Shown here: positions 35,328 through 46,164 of the stretch, piece after piece
Position numbering within the stretch: the stretch's first letter is position 1
Layout: every line of letters starts with the position of its first letter
Origin: Cavenderia fasciculata
Lineage: Eukaryota; Evosea; Eumycetozoa; Acytosteliales; Cavenderiaceae
Length of the DNA stretch: 64,000 nt
Assembly (NCBI RefSeq): GCF_000203815.1
Contig: NW_004457690.1
Location: 186,001 to 250,000, forward strand
Direction of reading: 5' to 3'
Notes under the pieces: generated by a model
What the model saw: only the letters and a program-made list of their open reading frames with translations
What the model was told of the DNA's origin: nothing
Databases searched by the model: none
Made by a program: the position numbers and the translations under genes

Positions 35328-36109
35328 ATGACAGATAATAAAATAATAGAAGATAGTAGTAGTAGTAATAATACAACTACTACATATACGACGACGACGA
35401 CGACGACGACAACAACAAACAATATAACAAACAACAATGATGATATTGTTGATCAATCATTAGATAATTTAATAGATAATAATAATAATTCATATAATAT
35501 CAACAATATAGTTAAAGATCGAAACTATCTATTCGAATGTATATATATAAACAATGATGTCAGAGAATACAAGGTTAGGAGAAAGAGAGGATCGGTTATA
35601 TATACATTTGACTATGTTCTCTTGGTGATGTTGGTCATTTGTTCACTCTATCACTATCATTACTCTTATCAACCTTTTAAATCCTTTTCAATGTTACTCT
35701 TGATTGTTGTAATAGCAACAAGATTTTTTTTAAAGTTAATGATTACTCAAGAAGGTAAATAGAAAGAAAAAGACAAATATAGAACAAATATAATTATTAT
35801 ATTTACTGATTTATTATTTTCCTCCTTTTAGAATCAATGGTAATAATGAGAGAACTTGGTGTACAATTAACAAGAAAATATTATTTAAAGTTTTTTAACA
35901 AGGTGGAATTTATCGACAAGACAAAGATACAATCGATTGTGATCAATGAAGGTATATCAAGATACAGCGTTACATTTTACATGGCATTTATAGTTGAAGG
36001 CAAATCAAAGATGATTTTGGCATTTGAAGATCTTATACCTCGTATCAATATTCTATTAAAGGTTTATCGTGGAACTAGATCTTTAATTTATGGTGAAAGT
36101 GAAGAATAA
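35328..36109 (+). CDS. PIG-H-like subunit of GPI-GlcNAc transferase
   Basis: Exons 35328..35754 and 35832..36109 encode 234 aa. Residues 1-75 are Ser/Thr/Asn low complexity, including a Thr run from an ACG repeat. A hydrophobic hairpin follows (TFDYVLLVMLVICSLY; FSMLLLIVVIATRFF). The conserved PIG-H block then begins ESMVIMRELGVQLTRKYY and includes FIDKTKIQSIVINEGI, YMAFIVEG, FEDLIPRINILLKVYRGTR, which match the family signatures. PIG-H works with PIG-A in the ER membrane to add GlcNAc to phosphatidylinositol, the first step of GPI anchor synthesis. The start is the first in-frame ATG; upstream in-frame sequence begins without ATG. Confidence 0.88.
35389..35414 (+). repeat. (ACG/ACA)n coding repeat, poly-Thr
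   Basis: ACG and ACA codons in tandem encode a Thr run near the N-terminus of the PIG-H-like protein. Confidence 0.8.
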
Positions 36110-36228
36110 ATAGAAATAGAGAAAGCGAAAAGAAATAGAGTAGATATTATCAATCAATCAATCAATATTATTTGGATTTGTTTTGTTTTGGAATATTTAC
36201 AAATATATTTATATTTTTTGATTTATTT

Positions 36229-39200
36229 TTAATCAACTAAATGTTTACCATCAATTAAACAAATAGTTAATTCAGAATCACTGATGATTTTGATATTTGG
36301 TTCTACTTCTTTTGAACGGGTATCATTTTTTTTAAAGAGGGCATGAGTGATGGTTGTACCTGGTGGAGGTGATTCGCCTTGCATGACTATTGTACCTCCA
36401 CCCGCTCTGATAATGTCGCACCAAAGATCGAGTGATTTCTTGGGATCTGGATAACTGGTCACTCGAAAGACAGCCTTTGAAAAGATAGGTCTGTTTTTCT
36501 GTGCTACTGCCATTCGACAGTTTCGTGCAGCCTGTGCAAATGAAAGCGTGGTGGATTGGGGATTGACTAGTTTCTCTTGGTCACACATATCTCGTGTCCA
36601 TTCATAGTCTGTTTCTTCTACACATTTTTGTTGTTGAATGCATGCATCCACAAACGAAGGTACCAATATCCACGCACCTGCGGCACATGCCGCCATGTAC
36701 TTTTCCGATCGTTTGGGTGTTGGTGTAATTAAATGTGATGTCTTTCCAACTATAAACGCCGATTCGCACATTCTAAATCCAATGGCTGTCGATTGAAGTG
36801 ATGCTTTGATTTCGGCAGATGGTGCTACATCAAATGCAGAGAATAGAATCCATTTAACAGTTCCTTTTAATATCTCTGCTAGTCCAGTTGCTGGTCTATT
36901 ATTATTGGTATTGGTGTTGGTATTATTTACAGTATTATTATTATTATTATTAGTAACGGTAGCGGTGGTGGTGGTTATATTTGTAGTTGAACTATTGTTT
37001 GCATTGATATTAATAGGAGGAGTCTTTGGATCTCTACGTTTTCTCTTTACACCATTATCACCATAGGTAACACGTTGGGAATTTTCATCACCAGAAGAGT
37101 CATCATCATCTGATTCTCCACTAGCATCTCCATCTTCACTGACACCTTCGGCAAGATTCTCAATGTCCATGATAGACATGGACGATTTTTTACTCGACGA
37201 GGAAGAAGAGGTATGATGATGATGGACATGTGCTCCACTATTTGATCTCTTTACACCTTTTTTCGTACTTGACAATGATGATTTACTTGGGACGACTGTT
37301 TTTGGATTGGGTACTGCAAATTGAGATTGACTAGGAAGTAGTTCCAAAGCAGCAACGATTTTTCCAATACTTGATGGTTGTGTTTGTGGTTGTGTAAATA
37401 CCACTGCAGGTTTACTAGAGTCTGTTCTATTTTCTTGTTTTTCATCTCCTGTTTCCTCTTCTTTTATATCCTTTTGACTACCACTACCTTTTTGACGAAG
37501 AGAATCTGGTGCAGACCCAGTAAAGAGTTGACTTTTTGGTTCTCGACTGAGTGAGTGTACAATACCATGTTCATTGTCATCTTCATCTAGTTTCTTTTCG
37601 GGGAGTAGTGGTTGATAGAGCTCCTCATCGTATACTCTGTGCGCGTAAAAACTGTCTTTGAGCCATTCTGGTGCTACTGCTTTACAATTACCCAATATTT
37701 TTCGTTTCTCTTCCATATCGATTCTCTCGGTGAGATAATGTGTAATGTTGGAAAAGTGGTCACTTGCAACCACTCCTCCCATCTTTTCAATCCATACTGT
37801 CAACTGTGTCTTTAGATCCAACTTTAGAGTCTCTGAAAGAAATATATTTACTCCTTTGAGTAAATGACCAAGTTGTGAACTCACTCCAACACCACTATTA
37901 TTTATACATGAAATTGGTAATGATGGTGTAATGGTTGAATTATCCATTGATATTGTTTGTGGCATAATTGGAGATTGAACCATCATCATTGGTTGTTGAG
38001 GATTCTTTTTAACCAATATACCACCTCCTCGGTGTGGAGTATTTTTAATTGCTGCTGCTGTTGGAGGAGCATCTAATAAAATTGTTTGTTGTGGTTGTTC
38101 TTCTACTACTGCATGTTCCCAAGTATGTTTTGATCCTTCTTGAACCAAATAATCTTCTTCTGGTACTCTTCTACCATCTTTTGCGCATTTTGTTAACCAA
38201 TCCAAAGTGACTATTTTCAATCCCCATTCCTTTGCTCGTTGATACTTTTTACTGGTGCCACAAAGTGTAACAAGATGTGTAACATCACGTTTGAGTGAGT
38301 ATAGGAATTTTGCACCCAACAGACGAGACAATTCCCTGGTATAAACAAACTCCTCGCTTTTTCTGGCAAATCCAGATACGGTAACACAAACCTCTGGCAT
38401 AAAGTTGATCTCTTTGAGTGGTTGGTAGTGCACAAAATCAAATGGAAGAATTCTCCGCTTTCGATGACAATCAGAAAACCATTGAAGAGTGATTACTTGT
38501 GTGCCCGTCAGCTTCTTGGCGTCTGATCTGTAATATCGATTTCCATGATTGACCATGAGATAGTGCAAGATGCATGGTGTTGAATATGCTGTTTGTGGAA
38601 CGGTCGAATATTCGATAAAATTTGAACACTGGTCAATCGAAGATCTCATTTTTGTCTCTAGATCACCTTCAAATCCCAACATTCCAATCGTAGCATCTCT
38701 AAACAACTCCTTGTCCAACTGGGCCGCATTATCTGTCAAAACCAGTTGTTTTTGTTGTGATTGTGTTGCTGCGCAATCTGATTGTTGCTGCTGCTGCTGC
38801 TGTTGTTGAATTAATTGATTACCAGGTGGTCTTTGAATATATTGTGATGGTAAAACTAATTGTGATAAATTTTGTTGTGGTTGCTGATATGATGGTGGTA
38901 GTGTCGGTGGTATAGTTTGGTGTTGATGAAATTGTTGTGAATCAAAACTGGCTGGTGTAAGTGAAGGGATGTTTCTTGGCATTGGTGTTGGATGATGTAC
39001 CATTGTTGGGACGGCACTGCCATTATTGGTTGCAGAAAATGAAGAGTCGTTTTGTGACTCGGGTGGTGGTTCAACAGTACATCGATAATAATCAAGCTCT
39101 TGTGCATACCCATACTTTATAGAGTCGTGAAACCATTGTTCCGAGACGATTGGTTTGCCCCAATGCCACGCTTTTTTGTATTTCTCTGTGATCACTCCAT

Positions 39201-40142
39201 TTGATATAAGCACCTGAACCGATTGTTTTAGATTCGCCTGATACAATGCACCGTTTTGAGTCAATCCATTTTGAACGGCCGATCTTGTTTCAAATGTATC
39301 AAATCCCGACAAACATATTCTACCTCCATAAAATATTGGTATTATGTATTCTTCTGTAAGATCTCTATTACATCTATATGATTCATTTAACCATGCATTT
39401 GTTACAACTTTAATCTTTGGTCTACCATCTCTATCTCTTATATTTCTTGCATCCTACAAAATAAAAACAAAAAAAGATATTAATATTTAAAAAGTAATAT
39501 AGATATATATATTTATATTCATATTCTTCTTTCTAAAGATTTACATACAGCAGTTTTCTTTGATAAAACATTTTTAGAAATGAGATGGGTTGTCTCAGAG
39601 GTGACTTCATAACTGTATTGACCAGACATTAAAGTGACAATATGTTTCATTTCATTTTCAATCTCTTCGTAACCAGACGTTGCAACGACAAACCCTTCAA
39701 ATATAGATGTATCCAATCGATACTCTTGTATCAACTCTTCATTCATTGGTCTCTTTCTATCAAGACATGATATTAAATATGATTTATTAATAATTGGTAT
39801 TTCAATAATTTCTTTTATATCCTAAATTAAATGAATAGAATAAGTTGTAAATGTTAATATTGTATCGTATAGAGGTTCGTATATGTTATATGTTTTTTTA
39901 AAACATACAGTATCTTTTTCACAAACATAATAGTTTGATTGAGCAAGTGAAAGTTCTTTCTTTCCTCCATGCGAGTTGATAAGATCACGTAAATCTTCTT
40001 GTCTATTGACACCTGGATCAAAGTAAAACTTCTTTCCCTGTAGTATACTTGATATTGAATTACAATTATTTATGTTATGATTATTATTACTATTACTATT
40101 ACTATTATTAAACTTTTGAATTGGTTGTCTCTTTGCTATCAT
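36229..40142 (-). CDS. TopBP1/Dpb11-like multi-BRCT DNA damage checkpoint protein
   Basis: Three exons (39909..40142, 39549..39821, 36229..39453) encode 1243 aa. I count about eight BRCT units. Unit 1 (about 36-105, LQGKKFYFDPG) and unit 2 (119-205, FVVATSGYEE ... VTNAWLNES) are split by introns. Unit 3 is 210-297 (GGRICLSGFDTF ... VSEQWFHDSI). Unit 4 (about 419-510) and unit 5 (524-610, VTVSGFARKS ... VTLDWLTKCAKDGRRV) follow a Gln-rich linker. Unit 6 (700-785) contains KAVAPEWLKDS, and unit 7 (1016-1105) contains WILVPSFVDACI. A last unit lies near the C-terminus. TopBP1 activates ATR and helps replication initiation by binding phosphorylated partners. Linkers carry Asn/Gln/Ser repeats. TopBP1 is the best match by repeat number, but PAXIP-like is possible. 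Confidence 0.85.
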
Positions 40143-40467
40143 ATCTTAAATTTAAATCTCTCTTCCCTCCTCCTCTTTCTTCTTTATATTTATATATATA
40201 TATTAAAACTTAATTTAACATCAAACTATTCACAATTGTATGTCTGAAGATAATATTAACTATATCTTATCTGTCTGTATCTATATAATTTTGGTTATGT
40301 CTTTGAAAATTGAACAATAAACCAAAAACAGCAGAAATCAATAAAAAAGAGCACTTCCGCGAAAAACTGTCTAATTTTGCGTTTTACCAATCTAATTTTC
40401 AAAGGTCAACTTGTAATATCATCATCTGTTGCGCATATGTGTATTTGTTATTTAATATTATTAGTAG
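40143..40467. other. divergent intergenic region, TopBP1-like / taspase
   Basis: 325 bases with a CT-rich tract and TATATATA near the TopBP1-like start. No gene or notable element is seen. Confidence 0.5.
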
Positions 40468-42120
40468 ATGTCTCAACAACAAGAGAAGAAGAAGAGTATC
40501 AACGATGATGATGATGATTTGAAAAAGAGATATCCATTATTTATTGGGATACATGTAGGAGCTGGATATCACTCTAAAAAGTTGTCAAGGTCCTATAGAG
40601 ATGTTGTAGACTCATGTTTAAAGAGATCAAAAGATATAGTCTATCAAACTCTATCTGATAGTGATGCTAGTGATGGTCAACAACAACATACAATATGTGC
40701 ATCATCAATAGTAGAGATTGTCATTCAAATGTTGGAAGATGATCCACTGACCAATGCAGGTAAAGGTTCAAACCTCAATTTCGATGGTCAAGTTGAATGT
40801 GATGCAAGTTTAATGGATGGTCAATTTAATTGTCATTGTAATAATAATTGTTTTCAGCAACAACAAAGTAAAGATAAGAAAAGATATTCAATACATCATC
40901 GTCAACAACAACCAAATAATAATAATAATAATAATATTATTGATAATAATGGTTTGATGATATGTGGTGGAGGAATATGGGCAGGAGTAGGAGCAGTTAA
41001 TGGAATAACAAATCCAATAAGATTGGTTGGTGAAATGGTAAAGAGACAGAAAAAGAGTGCTGACAAATCATTGGGTCGTGTTAGACCGTTGATGTTGGTT
41101 GCAAGTGGTGCCAAAGAATGGGCTATGAATCATTCTGTTGAAACATATGATCCCAATTCATTATTTGGTGATCCTCTTATCACTCAACAATCAAATCTAA
41201 CTTATTTAAAACATAAAAGTAAATTGGAATATTGGAAATCTATAAAAGGTCATTTTGAACAAGAGAATGGAGAAAATGAAGAATATAATCAACAAGAAGG
41301 GGGAGATGATGATAATGATGATAATCAAGATGAACAGCTTTATGATACAGTTGGAGCAATTGTAGTTGATTGGAATGGAAATGTCGCAGCTGGTGTATCA
41401 AGTGGAGGAATATCACTTAAACATCCAGGTAGAGTTGGTGAAGCTGCCATCTTTGGTAGTGGTTGTTGGGCTCAAAATGAATTAATTATTAAAAATCACA
41501 ATGATGATGGTGATGATGATGATTCAATTGTAATCCCTGGTGTTGCTTCAAGTTGTACAGGTACGTCATTTATTTAATTAAATAGTCATATTTGTGTTTG
41601 TTAACTTTAATTTATCTTTCCACCAGGTGTAGGAGAACAAATAATGAAAAATATGATGGCAAAGGATTGTTGCACATCAATCATTAAAAAGAAATATGCT
41701 GATATTGGAGTAAAACATTACTTTGAAAATAGTTTTCTATCTCATAAAGATTGTTTTTCTTATTTATCAGATTTTGTAAATTGTAAAAGTAAAAAGAAAA
41801 AAACAAAGATAACAAATGAACAAAAAGAAGATACAGATGAAGAGGATGAGGAGGAAGAAGAAGAGTATAATGAAAATGGATTTAAATTCAATGGTGAAAA
41901 AAGGTTGGGAGGTATTATAGCTTTAAAGAAACATACCAATCAAAGTAATGAATCAATGGAAATTGAATTTGTTTGGGCTCATACAACAAGTAGTATGGTA
42001 GTTGGTTATATTTCATCATCAATGGATAATCCCAAATCATTGGTATCAAGACTTTCCTCCTCTGACCAAGATAATGATGGTAAAATTTTAGAAATGTCAT
42101 CAACTATTACAACTATTTAA
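40468..42120 (+). CDS. threonine aspartase (taspase-1-like) of the asparaginase-2 family
   Basis: Exons 40468..41560 and 41627..42120 encode 528 aa. The N-terminal (alpha) part has FIGIHVGAGYHS and NAGKGSNLNFDGQVECDASLMDG. The substrate-pocket segment reads GAVNGITNPIRLVGEMV. The autoprocessing site is YDTVGAIVVDWNGNVAAGVSSGG, with Thr294 as the predicted nucleophile and new N-terminus of the beta chain. It is followed by SLKHPGRVGEAAIFGSGCWA and, after the splice, SCTGVGEQIM. These match taspase-1 more closely than plain asparaginases (HPGRVG, CWA). Taspase-1 cleaves nuclear substrates after Asp in animals; substrates here are unknown. Length exceeds animal taspase because of Gln/Asn and acidic inserts. 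Confidence 0.9.
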
Positions 42121-42252
42121 AAAGAATAAGAAAAAGGAATAAACCAACAAACAAGTAGGATTGGATTTGATTGGTTCAATTTTTTATATACAAATATTCG
42201 TATTGGTAAATCATTTATTATTTGGTGATAATACAATTGTTTAAATTTAAAT

Positions 42253-42772
42253 TTAATGATGATGACCATGATCTGGGGAAGAACGGTTCTTGGACTCATA
42301 GAGTTGGGTCTTGTGATGATCCTTGACACGGAGGTGACCATTCTTCTTCAAGACAGTGGTGCATGGACCGTGTCCCTTGACTTGTTCACCCAACATGGTG
42401 GCGGCAGCCCACAAGGCCTTGTTGTCGTGATCGTAGAGTACGAGGTTACCGTCTTGTTGTTGGATAACCTTGTATGGTCCGTGGTGACCGTGCTTGTTGT
42501 CAGTGCCAGAAGCCCAAACAGAGTTTGGTGGAGTAAAGACTGATCCATGGTAGATTACAAAGTTACCATCATCTTGGATGATAGCAGTGAAATGACCATC
42601 CTTGCTAACAAGTCTGTTGTGGTGGTGATCTAAAAAGAAAGTAAAACAGTAAGTACAAAAAGAAAAAGAATTGATAAAGTAGTTTAAAGGGAAGAGAATA
42701 ATAGAGAGAGAGAGATACAATACCATTAGAGTGAATCGATTCTCCAGCGTGAAGTTTGTTCTTGTGTGTCAT
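42253..42772 (-). CDS. bulb-type (B-lectin) mannose-binding protein, comitin-like
   Basis: Exons 42724..42772 and 42253..42629 encode 141 aa. Repeating beta-prism strands of the B-lectin fold are visible: NRLVSKDGHFTAIIQDDGNFVIYHG, KVIQQQDGNLVLYDHDNKALWA and TTVLKKNGHLRVKDHHKTQLYES. The QDDGNFVIY and QQDGNLVLY strands match the mannose-binding QxDxNxVxY motif. The N-terminus (MTHKNKLHAGESIHSN) matches the 'L.xGExI' opening of the fold and lacks a signal peptide. The ends are His-rich. Comitin of D. discoideum, a Golgi-associated actin- and mannose-binding protein, has such a domain; this protein is shorter than I recall for comitin. Confidence 0.85.
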
Positions 42773-42913
42773 CTTTGTATTTATCTGTAAATAATTAGTA
42801 GTATTGATTATTTGTGAATGATTAATGAGGTACGCACATCAGGTATTTATGTTCATCCCTTTGAGAGGATTTTATTTAAAATCAATTAAATCAAGCAGCG
42901 ATCCATTTGCGAG

Positions 42914-42923
42914 GTGACGTCAC
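42914..42923. promoter_or_regulatory. perfect CRE-like palindrome GTGACGTCAC
   Basis: A full TGACGTCA core, the site for bZIP (CREB/ATF-type) dimers in other eukaryotes, lies between the divergent B-lectin gene (start 42772) and mitochondrial RF2 gene (start 43070), in one of the few GC-containing pieces of this promoter. Function is inferred. Confidence 0.35.
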
Positions 42924-43069
42924 TTTTTAGGGGAGAATCTTCTAAAACAAGGTTTGTGTTTATGAATAATTAGGAAAAATAAATATCTTTACGAGGACTG
43001 GTGTCTGTTGGAAGGTTGTCCTCGAATTTGTAATAATAATGATCTCGATCGATTACATTAATAAATTAA

Positions 43070-43944
43070 ATGTTTATGTTTAATAGTATATTCAAAGGAT
43101 GCAAGAATAGTATTAATAGTTTTAGTATTAGTAGTAGAACTAGGAGTAGTAATATACTTTATAGAGGTTGTTTAGTAAATAACTATAGCAAATATGATTA
43201 TCTTCATCATCTTAAAAGCTATTGTTCAACATCTACAACAATAAATAAAGGTATTTATACATTTATACATCAGAATAGAATATTCTATCATTTGATTGCT
43301 AACTAAAACATACTAACTTTACTTTACTTAAGAGAATGAAATTAGAAGAGTCATTGAATTATTATTAAATGGTACAATGTATAAAAAGATGAAAATTAGA
43401 TTAAAAGAGTTACAACCTATACATGATAGATCACTTGTTGATATAACTACAATCGATCAAAATGATACTGGGTCACTGTTGAAAGAGTATAATCATATTA
43501 GAGTACAAGTAGATCAGATTGATCAATTGCCAGTTCAGTTTAAAGATTACCTTGAGTTGGTTAAAATGGCAAAGACTGCTGGTGACAGAGAAATGATGCA
43601 AGAGGCTCAATCAACAACCGAGCAATTAATGAGTCAATGTAATGAATTGGAATTCAAGTCACTCATGTCCAACGATATGGACAATGACTCGGCCTACATG
43701 GAAATACATGCTGGTGCAGGTGGAACAGACTCTATGGATTGGACACAAATGTTGTCCTCAATGTATATAAAATGGGCAAGTAGAAGAGGTTTCGATGCAC
43801 AAATAATAGATGAGTCACATGGTGATATTTGTGGTTACAAAAAGGTTATCTTAAAGATATCAGGTCCCTATGCATACGGTTGGACACGTACTGAAAATGG
43901 TGTACATAAATTAATTAGAATGTCTCCTTTTAATACAAATGTAA

Positions 43945-43986
<42 letters not shown>

Positions 43987-44667
43987 TATTATAATTATAA
44001 ATGAAATGAAAGATGGATGGATTAATTAATTCTTTTCTATTTAATATTTAGGGAAAAAGACATACATCATTTGCAAGTGTATTTGTTTATCCTTCGTCAG
44101 ATGCAGATGAAAAGGTGGCAGTTGATTTGGTTAGTAGGGATCTTGTGATTGAAACAATGAGGTCTAGTGGAGCGGGAGGTCAACATACAAACAAGACAGA
44201 GTCAGCCGTTCGAATTACGCATACTCCCAGTGGCCTGTCTGTCAATATTTCACAAGAACGATCACAACATAAAAACAAACAAATTGCAATGGACCTTTTA
44301 AAATCTAAACTTTTATCTTTAGAATTAAGAAAAAGGTAAATACTAATAATAATATTAATAATAATATTAATAATAATATTAATAATAATATTAATAATAA
44401 TATTAATAATAATAATAATAATAATGAAATTAATATTAATTCTTTTTTCTGTATACTTTTAGAGATGAACAAGAAAAGAATTTGAGAAGTGAACAAATGG
44501 GGATTAATGGATTTGGTAGTGGATCAATCAATAGAGTATACACACAACATCCACAAACAAGAATTAAAGACCAGAGAACAGGACAAGAAAGTTCAAACTT
44601 TGAAGAGTTTCTACAAGGAGGTGAGGAATTGGATCAAATGATTAAAGAAGTTCTTTCAATCTCCTAG
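43070..44667 (+). CDS. mitochondrial peptide chain release factor 2 (RF2-type)
   Basis: Four exons (43070..43250, 43333..43940, 44052..44335, 44463..44667) encode 425 aa. The N-terminus is rich in Ser, Asn and Arg without acids ([13 protein letters not shown]), fitting a mitochondrial presequence. [17 protein letters not shown] opens the RF core. The codon-recognition tripeptide is SPF ([16 protein letters not shown]), as in bacterial RF2, which reads UAA and UGA; RF1 would carry PxT. The peptidyl-tRNA hydrolysis motif GGQ is intact ([21 protein letters not shown]). The C-terminus [15 protein letters not shown] matches the RF 'HPYxxVKDxRTG' segment. The third intron contains a 12-mer minisatellite. 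Confidence 0.92.
43946..43982 (+). repeat. (GA)n dinucleotide repeat in intron 2 of the RF2 gene
   Basis: About 18 GA copies directly follow the GTAAAT donor. Confidence 0.9.
44342..44427 (+). repeat. AATAATATTAAT-type minisatellite in intron 3 of the RF2 gene
   Basis: A 12-base AT-only unit is repeated about six times and ends in plain AAT copies just before the acceptor side. Confidence 0.85.
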
Positions 44668-46164
44668 CCAAGCTTAACCAATCGTTCAGTTGACTGGTAA
44701 CCAATAGAACGACATATCAAAGAATATAAACTGCAGTACTCGCTACTTTTTCGTAAATAATTGATATTATTATCAAATATCATACTTTCCTCTTTACTTT
44801 TGATTCTTTACTCGCTATCTAGACCACGTGTGTATTTCAATTCGTATATGGGCGGTCAATCAATCAATAATAATAAATCAAAGATCAACTTTCCTAGTCT
44901 GGGCATCCCATCTTTCTTTTTCTCCATCCTTGTTCTCAAGATCACAAGCAAGTAAGCTAACACTGAAACGGGGAATTTGAAAAAACTGACAAGATATCAA
45001 ATGAAACCCGCAAAGATATAGAATGGTGATCACAAATCGGGTAATTGCAAGTTCTCTGAAGTTAGCAAGATTTGATATTTTTTTTTTTTCTTTGGGTTGT
45101 CGATAAACAACTAATCGTGTGTACATTACCGATAATCCATCTCGTCGACTCTTAAATGCACATTAAGGTGAAGGTTGATATAGTTTTCAAGATAGGGGCC
45201 ACCCCAAACTACCTTTGATCGCTCGTTGATCAACTTTTTTGGGATAGTGTTTAATGAATTATTTTGTTGTTTTCTCTCAATATACTCTGGTTGGCATCGA
45301 GTTTATAAACTCAACCGATTCATAAAAAGACGATGGACAGTTATCAAACAAGGCAAGGTCGATAGGGATTCCAGACCTTGTCCAAGCAAGAAAATTGGAT
45401 GTCGCGAATTCAAAGTAAGGAAAGAAAGGGCCGTTTCCCTTGTCATTTGCATCCTACACGCAAACCGATTTCAACAAACTCTCTAGCGAGTTTGTTGTCT
45501 TGTCTGGAGCAGGTGTTAAACGAAAGGCGATAGGTGCGATATACAAAGTTTTTGATCAATTTCTCATCAGAGTGCCCCCCTATCATGGTGCGTTCAATTT
45601 GTTTGTAATCGAGATCTCGTCACGATCACCTACCTACTGCATGCCCCTATCAGACAACGACCCTTTCTATTTTTAAAATTGAAAATGGTCTTCATGGAAT
45701 GTGACCCTTTGCAAAACAAACGGGCGATTTTACACCCTCTCGGCCACTTTGCCCCTCTTTGAAAGATTCGAAATGACACGGAAAGTTAAAAAACCGGTTT
45801 TTTGCCCTCGATTAAACAACTCATCAGTAGTAGGGTTTGGTGCGAGAGATTTACAAACCTTGCAGACTTCTTGGGATGTACCAGGTCGTGACCAAGAATT
45901 CGCCCCTACAATCCCTATCAACAATTTAGAGATCTTGCAAAGAAGAGAGAAAATGAAATAAGAAGAGTTGTTGTTGGAGGGAGGATATTTTCGAGCATCC
46001 AAAGGATCAACAAGCAAAGGTCTATAAATATTTGTCATTCTTCTCTCTTGAGCTTTGGTTTCATTCATTACTTTTTTGTCGTTGTTGTCTCATTGTTTAT
46101 CTCTTTCCTTTCTTTCTTTATCTCTCTTTTTTTTATATAACAACACAAAAAAAATCATCATATC
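44668..46164. other. intergenic region, 1.5 kb, less AT-biased, no supported gene
   Basis: Composition here is clearly more GC than surrounding spacers. It gives several ORFs of 70-110 codons on both strands (for example 45226-45486 +, 45701-45961 + and 45730-46068 -), none with recognisable motifs or splice continuations. A CACGTG element lies at 44824-44829. A T-rich/CT-rich leader precedes the TmcB-like start. It could hold a long untranslated leader, non-coding RNA or decayed mobile DNA. Confidence 0.45.

Noticed and set aside
45226..46068. Several overlapping ORFs on both strands (45226-45486, 45440-45676, 45701-45961, 45730-46068)
   Set aside because: They overlap each other, lack motifs and show no amoeba-like codon bias; treated as chance ORFs in a GC-richer spacer.
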